Assembly (NCBI GenBank): GCA_032209605.1
Contig: JASFXZ010000026.1
Coordinates: 6,944,001 to 7,008,000 of the forward strand
Origin: Mactromeris polynyma
Lineage: Eukaryota > Mollusca > Bivalvia > Venerida > Mactridae
Direction: 5' to 3'
Length of the DNA stretch: 64,000 nt
How positions within the stretch are numbered: the stretch's first letter is position 1; each line of letters starts with the position of its first letter. Under the pieces are notes generated by a model. That model did no database searches, was not told the DNA's origin, and saw nothing but the letters and a program-made list of their open reading frames with translations. Positions 24,901-36,188 of the stretch are shown here, one piece after another. Made by a program: the position numbers and the translations under genes.

Positions 24901-27900
24901 AACAGTTATTCTGGGTTTTGGACGATTTCTCAATGGACTAAGAGGTCTTAAATTATGGCCACTTATTTCGTAAAGCTTTTGTTCTATCGAATCAATATCA
25001 TTTTGTGCTGTTCGTAGACAATGAAGCATTTATTGCAGAGTTAAATAATATATCTTTGCTCTTTTAATGTGTGGTATGCGATGAAAAGGTGGGCATGTTT
25101 GCTAATTGATTACCAGCCCATTGCATCAAGCATACCAGCTTAAAAACTAATTTAACATTGCTTATAGTTTTTATATAACTTTACTTGCCATGGAATTTGT
25201 GATATACATGCACATGAGCAATAACTTGTGTTATTATATGTCTGCAATCAATATCCACATAACACGTGCCGTAAATCTTCACCTTAGTTCCATTGTCCTC
25301 CCACGCCTAATTGTGTCTGTCTAAATATGGATACATGATTTACAGACCGCCGATTGATATTCTGCAAAACACAATCCTCTAATTATCTCTATTTATGAAT
25401 ACATATTAGAATATAGAAGTGTTTTATGCACTGAGCGACTTTAAAAATTAATATAGTTAGAAACAACTCAATGTGGATGTGTCACTAGTACATGTAGTAT
25501 TAATAATTAAAAAACACAGTCTATTGAAACGAGAGTTGTTTTATAATAATTTTAAACAGAGTGAAATTCTGTTTTTTTATCGCATCTAATCTTATTGCCC
25601 CAAATAATATCGTTATGTATGTTTGAGAAGTGAAGTAAGTTGTCCTTCGGTTTAGATTTTTAGCCCACATACTGAAAACAAATGTACGGCACTGAACACA
25701 ACTGTACGGCATTGAACACAACTGTACGGCATTGAACACAAATGTTCGGCACAGAACACAACTGTACGGCATTGAACACAAATGTACGGCACAGAACACA
25801 ACTGTACGGCATTGAACACAAATGTTCGGCACAGAACACAACTGTACGGCATTGAACACAAATGTACGGCACAGAACACAACTGTACGGCACAGAACACA
25901 ACTGTACGGCACGGAACACAACTGTACGGCACAAAACACAACTGTACGGCACAGAACACAACTGTACGGCACTGAACACAACTGTACGGCACAGAACACA
26001 ACTGTACGGCATTGAACACAAATGTTCGGCACAGAACACAACTGTACGGCATTGAACACAAATGTACGGCACAGAACACAACTGTACGGCATTGAACACA
26101 AATGTTCGGCACAGAACACAACTGTACGGCATTGAACACAAATGTACGGCACAGAACACAACTGTACGGCACAGAACACAACTGTACGGCACAGAACACA
26201 ACTGTACGGCACAGAACACAACTGTACGGCACAGAACACAACTGTACGGCACTGAACACAACTGTACGGCACAGAACACAACTGTACGGCACAGAACACA
26301 ACTGTACGGCACAGAACACAACTGTACGGCACAGAACACAACTGTACGGCATTGAACACAAATGTACGGCACAGAACACAAATGTACGGCACAGAACACA
26401 ACTGTACGGCACAGAACACAACTGTACGGCACAGAACACAACTGTACGGCATTGAACACAACTGTACGGCACAGAACACAACTGTACGGCATTGAACACA
26501 AATGTACGGCACAGAACACAACTGTACGGCACAGAACACAACTGTTCGGCATTGAACACAACTGTACGGCACAGAACACAACTGTACGGCATTGAACACA
26601 ACTGTACGGCACTGAACACAACTGTACGGCACAGAACACAACTGTACGTCACAGAACACAACTGTACGGCACAGAACACAACTGTACGGCATTGAACACA
26701 AATGTTCTGCACAGAACACAACTGTACGGCACTGAACACAAATGTTCGGCACAGAACACAACTGTACGGCATTGAACACAAATGTTCGGCACAGAACACA
26801 ACTGTACGGCACTGAACACAACTGTACGACATTGAACACAACTGTACGGCACAGAACACAAATGTTCGGCACTGAACACAACTGTACGGCACAGAACACA
26901 AATGTTCGGCACTGAACACAAATGTTCGGCACTGAACACAAATGTTCGGCACTGAACACAACTGTACGGCACTAACACAAATGTTCGGCACTGAACACAA
27001 ATGTACGGCATTGAACACAACTGTACGGCACTGAACACAAATGTTCGGCACAGATCACAAATGTTTGGCACTGAACACAAATGTTCGGCACAGAACACAA
27101 CTGTACGGCATAGAACACAACTGTACGGCATTGAACACAAATCTTCGGCACAGAACACAAATGTTTGGCACTGAACACAAATGTTCGGCACTGAACACAA
27201 ATGTTCGGCATTGAACACAAATGTTCGGCACTGAACACAAATGTTCGGCACTGAACACAAATGTTTGGCACTGAACACAAATGTTCGGCACTGAACACAA
27301 ATGTTCGGCACTGAACACAAATGTTTGGCACTGAACACAAATTTTCGGCATTGAACACAAATGTTCACAAATTCTTGAATCATGATGTCAAAGTCAATTT
27401 CAATTTTGGTGTACACAACTCTATGTAACCCACATCCGTGCTGAGTTAATTAATTGCAGCGTTGGTATCTTAACCACTAATTATCCAAGTGTAACAGCTG
27501 TTTGAGAAAAGTAATTAATGTGAGAACATTATTGTAATGGACCTCTAACGACCAAAGTCATGCGTGTTATTCATCTGATCAATGCAAAGTGATTCGCTCT
27601 TTAGGTAAATGACATAAATCAAAGGCACAATGGTATCGTGTGGCGAACATTACTTCGCTAGAATCGCTTACAATCAGTACATGGTGACGTCACATGTGAA
27701 CATTTCTGGAAATGGCGTCACTTGAAGAAGAGGTTGGAAATCGTACAGCGGCGCACTTATGTAGAGAGACGTGTTAATACTTTATCAATCCAATTCAGGA
27801 GAATCCTGTCGATTTCCCTTGGATATTTTCTTGCTGAAAAACAAAAGGCTATATTGCAAGTGCTTCCATATAAAACAGTGTTTTCAATTTATACAATCAA

Positions 27901-30900
27901 ATACAACAAAAAAGTGAAATAATTGAATTCCGCTCATTTTCAGACGAAGCGCAATTCATTTTTTCAAATTCATTTTCTATTCCCAAGAAATAAATTTACT
28001 ACAAAAGAGTGAGCTGTAGAACAGACTAATTGCTTATCGTTTGTCTCTCTTGGAAAGATCTGTAAGGAATGAATTTTGTTTGTTATTTGTTAATCGATTC
28101 TTTTACTATCTGAACATCGTTTTTGGCCTTTGGTTTTAGCCAAAGGCCTTAATATCTATGCTACATTTCATATGCTTTGCATTTGACCCAATTCCCCCAA
28201 AGTGTAAATTATTACGCGACAAGTTTAGCACGGGCTTCTTTAATTTGGCATCGGTAGTGTATATTTCAGAGTTTTCCTTCTCAGTGTCTTCTTTGACCCT
28301 TTATTGCAGTATCTACACCTTGAATTAGCAAAAATTATCTAATTTATTGTTTTGGGGGTAGATTTGGAATACTTTTGGACTGATGAACCCTTAAGACATT
28401 TTGTGATGTTTGTTTGGTTGCGAACTATATCTTTTCTGCTCGACTTCTTCATACATAAGTGATACAATTATAAAATGTTAATCAGTTGGATTGACATAAC
28501 ATGTATTGAACCAACATCTGATGTTATAAGAATGTTATATCTTTAAAAACAAGGTATGTATGGCAACTGTATGAGTCTCTTTTAATATATTTGTAGTGTA
28601 CGATAGTATGTTTTAATAGATACACATGTAATTCCCTTATTTATATTGATCATTGATCAGACAAGATAAAATATAAAAACATTTTTAGCTCAAAGCAAAA
28701 AGAAGTAACATTATTTGTAGTTTTTTGAAATTTTCATAAATCTTTATTCAGAAGCATACACACCATAATGGCATGTCTTTGAGGAATTCGTCTTGATTGA
28801 AAACATTAAAACCTTCTCCATCAATTTTCTATCAGAAAATCGTTACCAACACAATTCAAAGTTTCAGTTCAATACGGGAACTGTTTTTATGGAACTGTGC
28901 TTGAAGCATGAGAAAATAGCGCACGCTTCTGGGTGTTATAGCGGCTGGTTGGAAATCACCGGCATCACCATGATCTCTAATATCAGTATTATCATCAACA
29001 ACACCAAAACTGTCAATAACAGTATCTTCAGAAGCAACATCAAAACTATCAATATCAGCATTACCATCAGCAACACCAAAACTATCAATTTCAGCATTAT
29101 CATCAACAACACCAAAACTATCAGTATCAGTATCATCAGCAACAACACCAAAACTATCAATATCAGCATTATCATCAACAACACCAAAACTATCAATATC
29201 AGTATCCTCAGCAACAACACCAAAACTATCAATATCAGTATCATCAGCAACAACACCAAAACTATCAATATCAGTATCATCAGCAACAACACCAAAACTA
29301 TCAATATCAGCATTATCATCAACAACACCAAAACTGTCAATAACAGTATCTTCAGAAGCAACACCAAAACTATCAATATCAGCATTACCATCAGCAACAC
29401 CAAAACTATCAATTTCAGCATTATCATCAACAACACCAAAACTATCAGTATCAGTATCATCAGCAACAACACCAAAACTATCAATATCAGCATTATCATC
29501 AACAACACCAAAACTATCAATATCAGTATCCTCAGCAACAACACCAAAACTATCAATATCAGCATTATCATCAACAACACCAAAACTATCAATATCAGTA
29601 TCCTCAGCAACAACACCAAAACTATCAATATCAGTATCATCAGCAACAACACCAAAACTATCAATATCAGTATCCTCAGCAACAACACCAAAACTATCAA
29701 TATCAGTATCCTCAGCAACAACACCAAAACTATCAATATCAGCATTATCATCAACAACATTAAAACTGTCAATATCAGTATCATCAGCAGCAAAACCAAA
29801 ACTGTCAATATCAGCATTATCATCAACAACATTAAAACTGTCAATATCAGTATCCTCAGCAACAACACCAAAACTATCAATATCAGTATCCTCAGCAACA
29901 ACACCAAAACTATCAATATCAGCATTATCATCAACAACACCAAAACTATCAATATCAGTATCCTCAGCAACAACACCAAAACTATCAATATCAGCATTAT
30001 CAATGGTCACTTAAAACTGAAAATACTTAAACATGGAATCAGATTTGGGCTTCACCAAGCTCCTCATCCTTTCGTCGATGATTAACATCGTGACAACTTT
30101 AATTTACGTGATTGTCCTACGCCTTTTCAGAATAATACAAAATTAAGTAGGCAATAGTCAACAAGCCGCTAAAACACCCAGAATTGTTTTTTCGTACTTA
30201 ATATGAATACATGTATGATTAGCGTCGTTGACAATGTGAACCATCATTAAACGTGAGCAGAGTCAACTATTTTACGCATCCAATTTATTGTTGCTGAATT
30301 ATCTTGGAAATACTGTCGTGGTTTGCAAGGCAACAAAATATCTGCTAATACTTTATCTTTACTATTAATCACAAATTGACTCGCGGCATTATCTGTTTTG
30401 TTCAGGCTTATACTATTTTAGCCTGTTAAATGGTCCAGAAAACTGTGTTAATGGTGTTCGTGAAATCAGTAATATTGTCACTAGAGAGGAATGGAATTAA
30501 AGCAACTAGTCAGCAGATTTACGTCAAACTTTAAAAATTGAAATGAATCTGTCGACATCATCCTACTCGTATGCTGAGTATAAATAATTGAATTTGATAA
30601 ACGTGGAAAGAAAGTTGTATGACAACTATACTGTTGTATGCCATTGTAATGTTGTTAACCTTACATGGTTATGTCCCTTTGGGAACGGCGTAAACCTTAC
30701 TCGAATACATTTACGTCGTTACGGTGTAAACGTTACACGAACAACGATATGGTAGTAATTGTTTTACCATAAAAGTTTAAATTTCTTTTATTATGAATTA
30801 TCAATAACATATCTATGTCTATTTTATGTCAGTCAGAACGCTAGCTACATTAGTGCCAATAGCAAAATGTGCAGCCACAAATGTAATGTATCGTAGTGTA

Positions 30901-33900
30901 AATGTCATCTGGTACATTCGCAGCCTGTTTTAGAATGCTCTTTATTTACTTATTGATTGTTTTGCTTTGAGAGTTAGTTTAACCAGACAGTCATTTAGTG
31001 CACATCGTATCCTGCTGTTTTTAGATCCCGTACTTGAGTTAAATATGAATTTAAAAAAGCAATATATGCTCCTATGAATGGTATTTCTAATAGCGGCAAT
31101 TGATAAATTAGATTGATTTCGTGTTTGATTTCAATTATTGTTTGTGATACATTGATCGATACTTATTTTTGTGATACATTGATCGATACCTGTTGTTTGC
31201 GATACATTGATTGCCATTTGTGATACTTTGATCGACACTTATTGCTTGTGGTACATTGATCAACATGTATTGTTTGCGATACATTGATCGACACTAATTG
31301 TTTGCGATACATTGATCGACACTTATTGTTTGCGATACATTGATTGCCATTTGTGATACATTGATCGACACTTATTGTTTGCGATACATTGATTGCCATT
31401 TGTGATACATTGATCGACACTTATTGTTTGCGATACATTGATTGCCATTTGTGATACATTGATCAACATGTATTGTTTGTGATACATTGATCGACACTTA
31501 TTGTTTGTGGTACATTGATCAACATGTATTGTTTGTGATACATTGGTCGACATTTATTGTTTGCGATGCATTGATCCCAATTATTGGTTGATACTAAGAC
31601 AGTGTAATAATTTTTGTGAAGTTGATTTTGTCAGATGCGATTACATTTTAGAAACGAAAAAATGCATTGCAGACCCAAACCAACATCATGTTATATTACT
31701 GAATTACCATTAATAGAAATGTTTTGTATTCGTTTATGAGAACATATAAGCTGACAAAGGCAAAACCTCAATAAGATATGCAAGGTTACACTTAAATGGT
31801 GAAACAAGCTTACCATTACTGACGAAACCAATGATGCAGACTTAAGCAGTTACTGATATATTCTTATAAAGCTCGATTCTTCTGCTAAAGTCCTCCTCAA
31901 GTAAGACTAATGATGCCAATAATACGTGACTTTATATAATGGCATTGCATTGGACCGTTAGTGACTACATAATGAAGCATGAAACCTTATTATTATTTGG
32001 AATACGTACAGCGGCGCTCATATTATATTTTTTTGTACTGATTGCTTTAAAGCAGCACGCAATCTGTCAGTGGGCTTTCTTGATTGACCACACAATTCAT
32101 GACCATTCTTTGACATACTAAACTACAGACATATTATGTTTGAGAATGTTCGTAAATAGATATGAGCTACGCCACGACAAAATCTATATTAGTGACCACA
32201 ACATTTTCAGGTTTTGCATTTTCTAACAGATATATTGTAAACTTTCATTTCATACCAAAGTTATTCAAATCGGACGTCTACTTTCTGTTTTACAGCAGGT
32301 CCAATATTTATTTATTTAGCAGATTTTTATAGGGCTCTTTTCATATATAAGATAAACGTTCAAAAGCACTGTACAAACTACATATAACAGATATGGACAT
32401 ACATGTATACAATGCAACATAAAAAAGTATTAAAATATCAGCATTAAAGTTAAAAGAGGAAGTTAACTAGAATCCGGTTTGACTATATATATTAAAAAAA
32501 CAAAATAATGATATATATATAAATATAAATTTGAACAAATTAAAACAGGAGGATGAAATATATAGACAATTTTGAACAAGATGCAAAATGACGACGTCAC
32601 GTTAATATTTAAATACTTCTTAATATTCTGCTCCTCAAATGGAAAAAAAATAATGAAATACTTATAAATATTTCCTCGTTCGTGTAATTCTATAAATAGC
32701 AATTAAGCCTCCAAAACATGTTTGGACAAAGCGCTTAGTTTATGACGTCAAGTCGTTGATTAGGAAGTACTCGACGTTATGACCAACGTCACTAATACTG
32801 GTTTTGTCTTGGCGGAACTCAATTGCTAGACGCAATACTCTCCATGTACTGGAAGACGATTGGATATCTAAATTGTGAAAAATTATTTTGATTGCAGCTA
32901 TTTCTGTAGAAGATAACCGGAATCATTGATCGCTGTCATAAAACATGAGATGTAAGACAAAAGTACTGTTATATTTTCAGATTCCTCTTGTTCCACTAAT
33001 CCCAGCATTAAGCATAGCCTGTAACACAGCTTTAATGATGAACCTTGGATATCTTACGTGGATACGACTTGGAATATGGATGGCAGTAGGTAAGCACAAA
33101 TCAATGCAAAACATAAGATCGTACACACCTTGGTTTGAAGTTGTTTGACAAAATAAAAATATGTCTGTTGCAAATATTTGTGTTAAGCGTCCGCGTGCCC
33201 CTATGCTTTTAGCTCTTGGAGCAAAAAAAACATTTTCGTCAGTTTAAAAAATCGCCAAGAGAAGTAACCGCTGCGTCGTATTTAAATATTTTGATAACTT
33301 CCATGTTTGCAAATAGTGAGTGAAAACTAGTCAGTTTTTCTGTAAGACTTCTTATGTTTTATAAAGAAACAAGTTGTTAATTTTTATTATGTTTACCTCA
33401 TTCAAACATGTGAAATGATACATCGTCTGGCTTTGCGTCTTTTCGAAACGACTTTGTGTGTTTTTCTCGAATAGGTAGCTAGGTTTCGCGAAACGAAGTT
33501 GACACTTTAAAAGAATAAAAAAAAACAGTATTGCCTAAGAGTGCCGAAAAACTCTTGGTTTGAAGATCATTTCTATAAAATATGTTTGTTGCAAATAAAA
33601 GTGCTAAAAACTTGCAAAACTTTGTTTGGAAGGTCATGTATCAGAAATCTGACTGTTGCCACAAATTCTGAATTATTCATTGCTAGACGTTTCGAAATTG
33701 AACACATCGATATTGGTGTATCTATTAGTCTGCATAAGTGTTTTGTTGCACCTCGTTTCGTTGGCATGCATATTTATATATCATAAGCATGTACCGATGA
33801 AAGATTAAGACATTGTTACAATCACTTGCGTAATGTTCGTTTGAATCTGATTACATTTTTAAGGCATTTATAAACATATATAACACCTGTCTAGACAGAG

Positions 33901-34434
33901 ATTTCATGTAATAAAATGATTTTTTCCTGTTTGAGATAGTATATCATTCTAAAGATCTAAAGTCTGTGGTAATTGTAGAAGATGATTAACAACTTGATTT
34001 CATTTTTGCATGCAAGCAAACATTCAGAAACTCTATTTTACATAAGTTATTATGGCTTACGAAAGGCAATGCCATTTAAATGCATAAACCCGCTTTATGA
34101 ATCGTCTACCAACATTTGTCTCTTGATGTTAATTTAGTTTACGGTGGATAATGGCGTTCCCGAGAACGTTTTTTCAATGCACTTGTCGCTTTGTACCTTT
34201 GTTTAACCAAGAGGATTAATTCATTGATTGGTATTTTGTGCAGGATTTGTGTTGTATTTTACTTATGGTATGTGGAACAGTGTGGAAGGAAGATCAATCA
34301 CATATGGTCCCATGGTGACATATGGAGGGGAGGCAGACATCTCTACTGGTACCCTGTCCAGACTGGACGAAGAAGTTGTGCAGCAGCAGCCGCCAGACAG
34401 AGAATATGAATCCAAAACATATGATAACTTGTAA
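12769..34434 (+). CDS. SLC7A4-like: SLC7A4-type cationic amino acid transporter family protein (4 exons)
   Basis: The coding exons are 12769-12940, 14847-16288, 32981-33089 and 34244-34434: 1914 bp, 637 residues plus stop. All introns are GT/AG and the phases agree (1, 0, 1). The product is an APC-superfamily membrane transporter of the SLC7A CAT branch, expected at the plasma membrane with about 14 membrane segments. The TM1 motif [15 protein letters not shown] is at residues 44-58. The segment with [15 protein letters not shown] is at 109-123, ARAWSG at 132-137 and [20 protein letters not shown] at 249-268. The C-terminal permease domain is about 539-592. From memory, the TM1 motif and the IGWN-VARAWSG segment are closer to SLC7A4 than to SLC7A1-3. 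Family members move cationic amino acids, but mammalian SLC7A4 has uncertain activity, so the substrate here is unproven. NWT at 221-223 is a possible N-glycosylation site. ATG 12769 is the first in-frame ATG, with G at -3 and +4. Confidence 0.88.
12941..14846 (+). other. Transporter intron 1
   Basis: 1906 bp from GTAACT to TTTTTTTTCAG. Holds an imperfect CAA/CAG-rich stretch at about 13040-13135. The open frame at 14185-14466 has no signature. Otherwise nothing recognised. Confidence 0.8.
14847..16288 (+). CDS. SLC7A4-like: SLC7A4-type transporter, exon 2 (large exon)
   Basis: Carries residues 59-538, three quarters of the protein, in one uninterrupted 1442-bp exon, with clearly higher GC than the flanking DNA. 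It includes membrane segments from TM2 on, the glutamate pair in the SSEEAKTP motif and a hydrophilic loop at about 419-470 rich in Ser/Glu/Lys. It ends TTTCAG/GTAGGT in phase 0. The upstream open frame back to 14741 is intronic. Confidence 0.92.
16515..16585 (+). mobile_element. Weak tRNA-like SINE head
   Basis: TGGCTTAGTTGGTAGGGCAT is a good A box. The expected B box (GTCATTCATCCCTG) is badly decayed. Possible old SINE inside the transporter's intron. Confidence 0.3.
17146..17458 (-). repeat. Dispersed repeat family E copy, minus strand
   Basis: Inverse of 12462-12758: begins CGAAATATCTTGAAAAAAGA and ends ACCGCTTCGCCGAA. Keeps the GGATTTCGGTACATTTACCG hairpin block that is shortened in the 12462 copy. 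Confidence 0.8.
18014..18336 (+). repeat. Dispersed repeat family E copy, plus strand
   Basis: TTCGGCTCAGCCGTACTAAC to CTAGATATTTCTTGTTTTC. Opposite in orientation to the 17146 copy, 555 bp away in the same intron, so the pre-mRNA could form a long imperfect hairpin. Confidence 0.8.
19131..19301 (+). mobile_element. MITE family A copy
   Basis: CAGTAAAGCCTCGATAATAAG after TA, with an ATAGCAAAACTGTGAAAATG body. The right end is decayed (AAGTGTTTTTAAATG). Confidence 0.75.
19468..19700. repeat. 27-bp tandem array
   Basis: Nine units combining GTTCTTTCCCTTTAATTACC and ATCTAGA. The period is divisible by three, so a + frame with the repeat EFFPFNYHL stays open (19380-19703). An inverted copy of the unit lies at 19918-19956 on the other side of a MITE. 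Confidence 0.9.
19725..19869 (-). mobile_element. MITE family A copy
   Basis: AGTAAAACCTCACTTAAAG to GAGGTTTTACTG, TA at the right edge, reverse orientation. It sits between the 27-bp array and an inverted unit of that array. Confidence 0.8.
19915..19956 (-). repeat. Inverted single unit of the 27-bp array
   Basis: GGGAAAGAACTCTAGATGG followed by AAATTAAAGGGAAATAACTC is the inverse of the array unit at 19468-19700. The ending GGGAAATAACTC matches the mollusc-type motif at 5575. Confidence 0.65.
21242..21587 (+). mobile_element. MITE family A copy enlarged by an internal 18-bp array
   Basis: Left end CAGTAAAACCTCAATAATAAG after TA. Normal body to about 21370, then the GAGGTGGTNTTATTATT segment is repeated about twelve times with period 18 (21372-21570). 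Ends GAGTGAGGTGTTACA. The expanded copy is about 345 bp against 178-229 bp for normal copies. Confidence 0.85.
23077..23250. mobile_element. Foldback MITE family D, short copy
   Basis: TACGAAAGCC at the left, GGCTTTCATA at the right, with TCAAGAATTCTC and ATTCATGAAGTTGAATTCGC blocks shared with 4819-5028. 174 bp. Confidence 0.65.
23345..23500 (+). repeat. Dispersed repeat family C, copy 2
   Basis: AACAACATTATCAGTTTTCCG and CAATTAACCTCTCTAAACCAAC match the copy at 7335-7510. It ends directly beside a family B MITE. Confidence 0.35.
23520..23805 (+). mobile_element. MITE family B copy enlarged by an internal 17-bp array
   Basis: GTCGGACCTCGTTTATTCG to AACGAGGCCCGACTG, TA at the right edge. 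The interior matches the other B copies, except that the block CGAAACAATGTATTATT, present once in them, is repeated about nine times (about 23631-23790). Length 286 bp against 178-179 bp. Confidence 0.85.
24700..24877 (-). mobile_element. MITE family A copy
   Basis: CAGTACTACCTCACTTAAAG to GAGGTTTTACTG, 178 bp, the same size as 8512-8689. Family body present. Confidence 0.8.
25671..27370. repeat. 20-bp satellite array, ~85 units
   Basis: Units of the type ACTGTACGGCACAGAACACA with a second form AATGTTCGGCATTGAACACA. The two often alternate, giving a 40-bp dimer in places. A one-base deletion near 26972 shifts the register. From there to the right end the array is almost only the AATGTTCGGCACTG form. 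No unit variant creates a stop on the - strand in the open blocks, so all three - frames stay open for 255-463 codons with a Cys/Val-rich 20-residue repeat. This is satellite DNA inside an intron, not a gene. Confidence 0.95.
28970..30003. repeat. 36-bp tandem array with higher-order structure
   Basis: About 29 units combining ACCAAAACTATCAATATCAG with TATCCTCAGCAACAAC or the alternative CATTATCATCAACAAC. A rare unit (AATAACAGTATCTTCAGAAG) recurs exactly 324 bp apart (starts 29011 and 29335), showing a nine-unit duplication. Since 36 is divisible by three, frames on both strands stay open. The - strand frame 28856-30010 reads as an acidic repeat containing DIDSFGVV with AEDT or DDNA. Confidence 0.92.
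31140..31578. repeat. Tandem array with ~28-bp and ~21-bp units
   Basis: Alternating GATACATTGATCGACACTTA plus TTGTTTGC (28 bp) and a shorter GATACATTGATTGCCATTTGT (21 bp) unit. About 17 units. The (- strand) open frames at 31163-31553 are repeat by-products. Confidence 0.9.
32981..33089 (+). CDS. SLC7A4-like: SLC7A4-type transporter, exon 3
   Basis: Residues 539-574 plus one base, reading [12 protein letters not shown] at its start and [10 protein letters not shown] towards its end. This is the conserved first half of the CAT C-terminal domain. Acceptor ATATTTTCAG, donor GCAGTAG/GTAAGC, phase 1. Confidence 0.9.
33090..34243 (+). other. Transporter intron 3
   Basis: 1154 bp. Carries a direct duplication of about 65 bp (33123-33187 and 33548-33612; both with CTTGGTTTGAAG and ATATGTYTGTTGCAAAT). 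Nothing else recognised. Confidence 0.75.
34244..34434 (+). CDS. SLC7A4-like: SLC7A4-type transporter, exon 4 (terminal coding)
   Basis: Completes Gly575, then the last membrane segment ([13 protein letters not shown]) and a 50-residue cytosolic tail rich in Gln, Glu, Asp and Tyr ending YDNL. Acceptor TTGTGCAG, stop TAA. I see no AATAAA in the next 600 bp, so the poly(A) site is not placed. Confidence 0.88.
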
Positions 34435-34489
34435 TAGTTCTTTATTCCAAATACTGACTGTATTCCGCTGTAAAACTAAGAGACGATGC

Positions 34490-34925
34490 CTAATGGTACG
34501 TCAGATCCGTAAACGAATTTGTACTTTAACATATTTAAGGGATCCATAATTCCATATCGCGAGACTGGTCTGTAATTTGCAATTCTACGTCGTATCTTTA
34601 ATGTCCAATATTACGACGAATTTGTAGTTTATAACACTATGTCGAAAATGTCTTTTACGACGTGCCTGTTATTAACAATACTACACACTGGAACTATAAT
34701 TTCCGACGACACAACCGATCTGTCACATACAATAGTACAGTACGATTGATTAGTAATTTACTATGATCTATAATTAAGATGAGTACGACGGGACCGTTAT
34801 TTTCAATTGTTCGATGGATGTGTCATTCGCAATTGTACAAGGGTTCCGCTATTTCCATTGGTACGAGGTATAGGTCATTTGCAATGGTACGAAGTATCAT
34901 GTGATTGCAAACATTACCAAAACCA
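34490..34925. repeat. Degenerate 35-40-bp repeat in presumed 3' UTR
   Basis: Loosely recurring blocks such as GTAATTTGCAATTCTACG, CATTCGCAATTGTACAAGG, CATTTGCAATGGTACGAAG and TTACGACG. Too diverged to set a firm period. Confidence 0.35.
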
Positions 34926-36150
34926 ACGCGAACATTTCAACATATGATGAAAATGCTCTCTACGTTCAGTCGTTAAGGTTCATTATGGTTTTTTAACGAG
35001 AATGTACATTGTAAAACATGTTTGAATAATATTAAGTAACAGGCTCATGCTAAAGACTGGTTGAGTAAAAAGGATCAGTTAAATTGTCTACACAAATCAC
35101 CAAGTGAACCAATATCCACTGGCCTACCAAAACATTTGACCAAACTATAAAAATACTTAAAAGTAAGTTCTAATAATTCTATTTTGATATTCCAACCTAA
35201 CATGATATTATTACAAACGTTATTGAACCATATAAGACAGTTATTGTTTAACGTGTACGCTATAATAGTAAATTCTCATGAAATTATCCATGAACATGAT
35301 AATGAGAACATATTTGCACCCAGCCTTTGACGTATGACCGTTAATGTAAATATTTGGAATACACGCACGTCCATAACATTCACTGCGTTTCTCATGCATT
35401 GCAAAATATCAATTACATAGATACGTGTGCTACGAGGGATGTTCGGAAAGTTTCAGGACACGTGTCATAACATTTTTATTTTTAATGCATTTCCCTGAAT
35501 TGTTCAGCATATATAGCTATGTGTATATTTTATTGGTTTATTGTTACAAGAATATAATAGTATAAGTAGCTTGCTAGTTATTGTCACCATGGCAACGTCA
35601 AGTCAACATGAGCGGGGCAACTATGTATACAGACACCATATTTCTTTCCGCATGAAGATAAAAAGTATCGAAATATAAAGTCATAACACATAAAAGGGTC
35701 CTATTGTTATAGTTTGTGGCTAATCCAAGGAGCATAATCAATAAACTAAATCATACCAAAATGAAATATCAACACGACACGATAAGGCTATTGCAGAATT
35801 TTGCGTGAATAGATATACTCCGATACGGTATAAATATGGTATTTTCTCTCTAGTTCTGTGATACAAACAACAACCACTAGCTCGAACTACACTGAAAACA
35901 AAGTCAGGATATAACATCTTACTGAACTTCAATGGAACAATCGTAAAACTTTGTGTGTATCACTGTAAAAACATTCGAGCAAATTGCGGGTTACATCAAG
36001 TGTACATGTTGATTAGGCCTATAAGCATCATTACAGTTCACAAAACATTGTCCGTCATAAGCTCTTGTTGATAGATGCGAACAAGCGGAGTTCAGAAATG
36101 TTTGAGAAGAATATATAACAAACACTAAATGAAATTATCAAATACATATA
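34926..36150. other. Intergenic; one mariner-like terminus at ~35430
   Basis: No gene recognised. TACGAGGGATGTTCGGAAAG at 35430-35449 resembles a terminal inverted repeat of some mariner elements. No opposite end or transposase was found nearby, so it is at most a fragment. Confidence 0.4.
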
Positions 36151-36188
36151 AAAGAGAGAATAAGTTGCTACAGGAAACACCACATACA

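Larger units (their letters stand above)
16289..32980 (+). other. Transporter intron 2, 16.7 kb, repeat-filled
   Basis: From GTAGGT to ATATTTTCAG. Contains two opposed family E copies, four family A MITEs, one family B MITE, one family D foldback and arrays with 27-, 18-, 17-, 20-, 36- and about 28-bp units, each listed separately. Stretches with nothing recognised are about 16590-17140, 18340-19125, 19960-21240, 21590-23075, 23880-24700, 24880-25670, 27420-28960, 30010-31140 and 31580-32980. A (- strand) 114-codon frame at 22326-22670 is within chance expectation. Confidence 0.8.

Noticed and set aside
25671..27370. CRISPR-like regular array
   Set aside because: Units are contiguous without unique spacers, and the context is clearly eukaryotic.
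25652..27416. Long - strand ORFs (255-463 codons) in three frames
   Set aside because: They arise because a 20-bp repeat without stops is open in every frame; no start context, no exon structure, and it lies in an intron.
28793..30085. 430-codon + strand ORF with an Asn/Ile/Ser repeat
   Set aside because: 36-bp period keeps frames open on both strands; the non-repeat N-terminal part has no signature or signal peptide.
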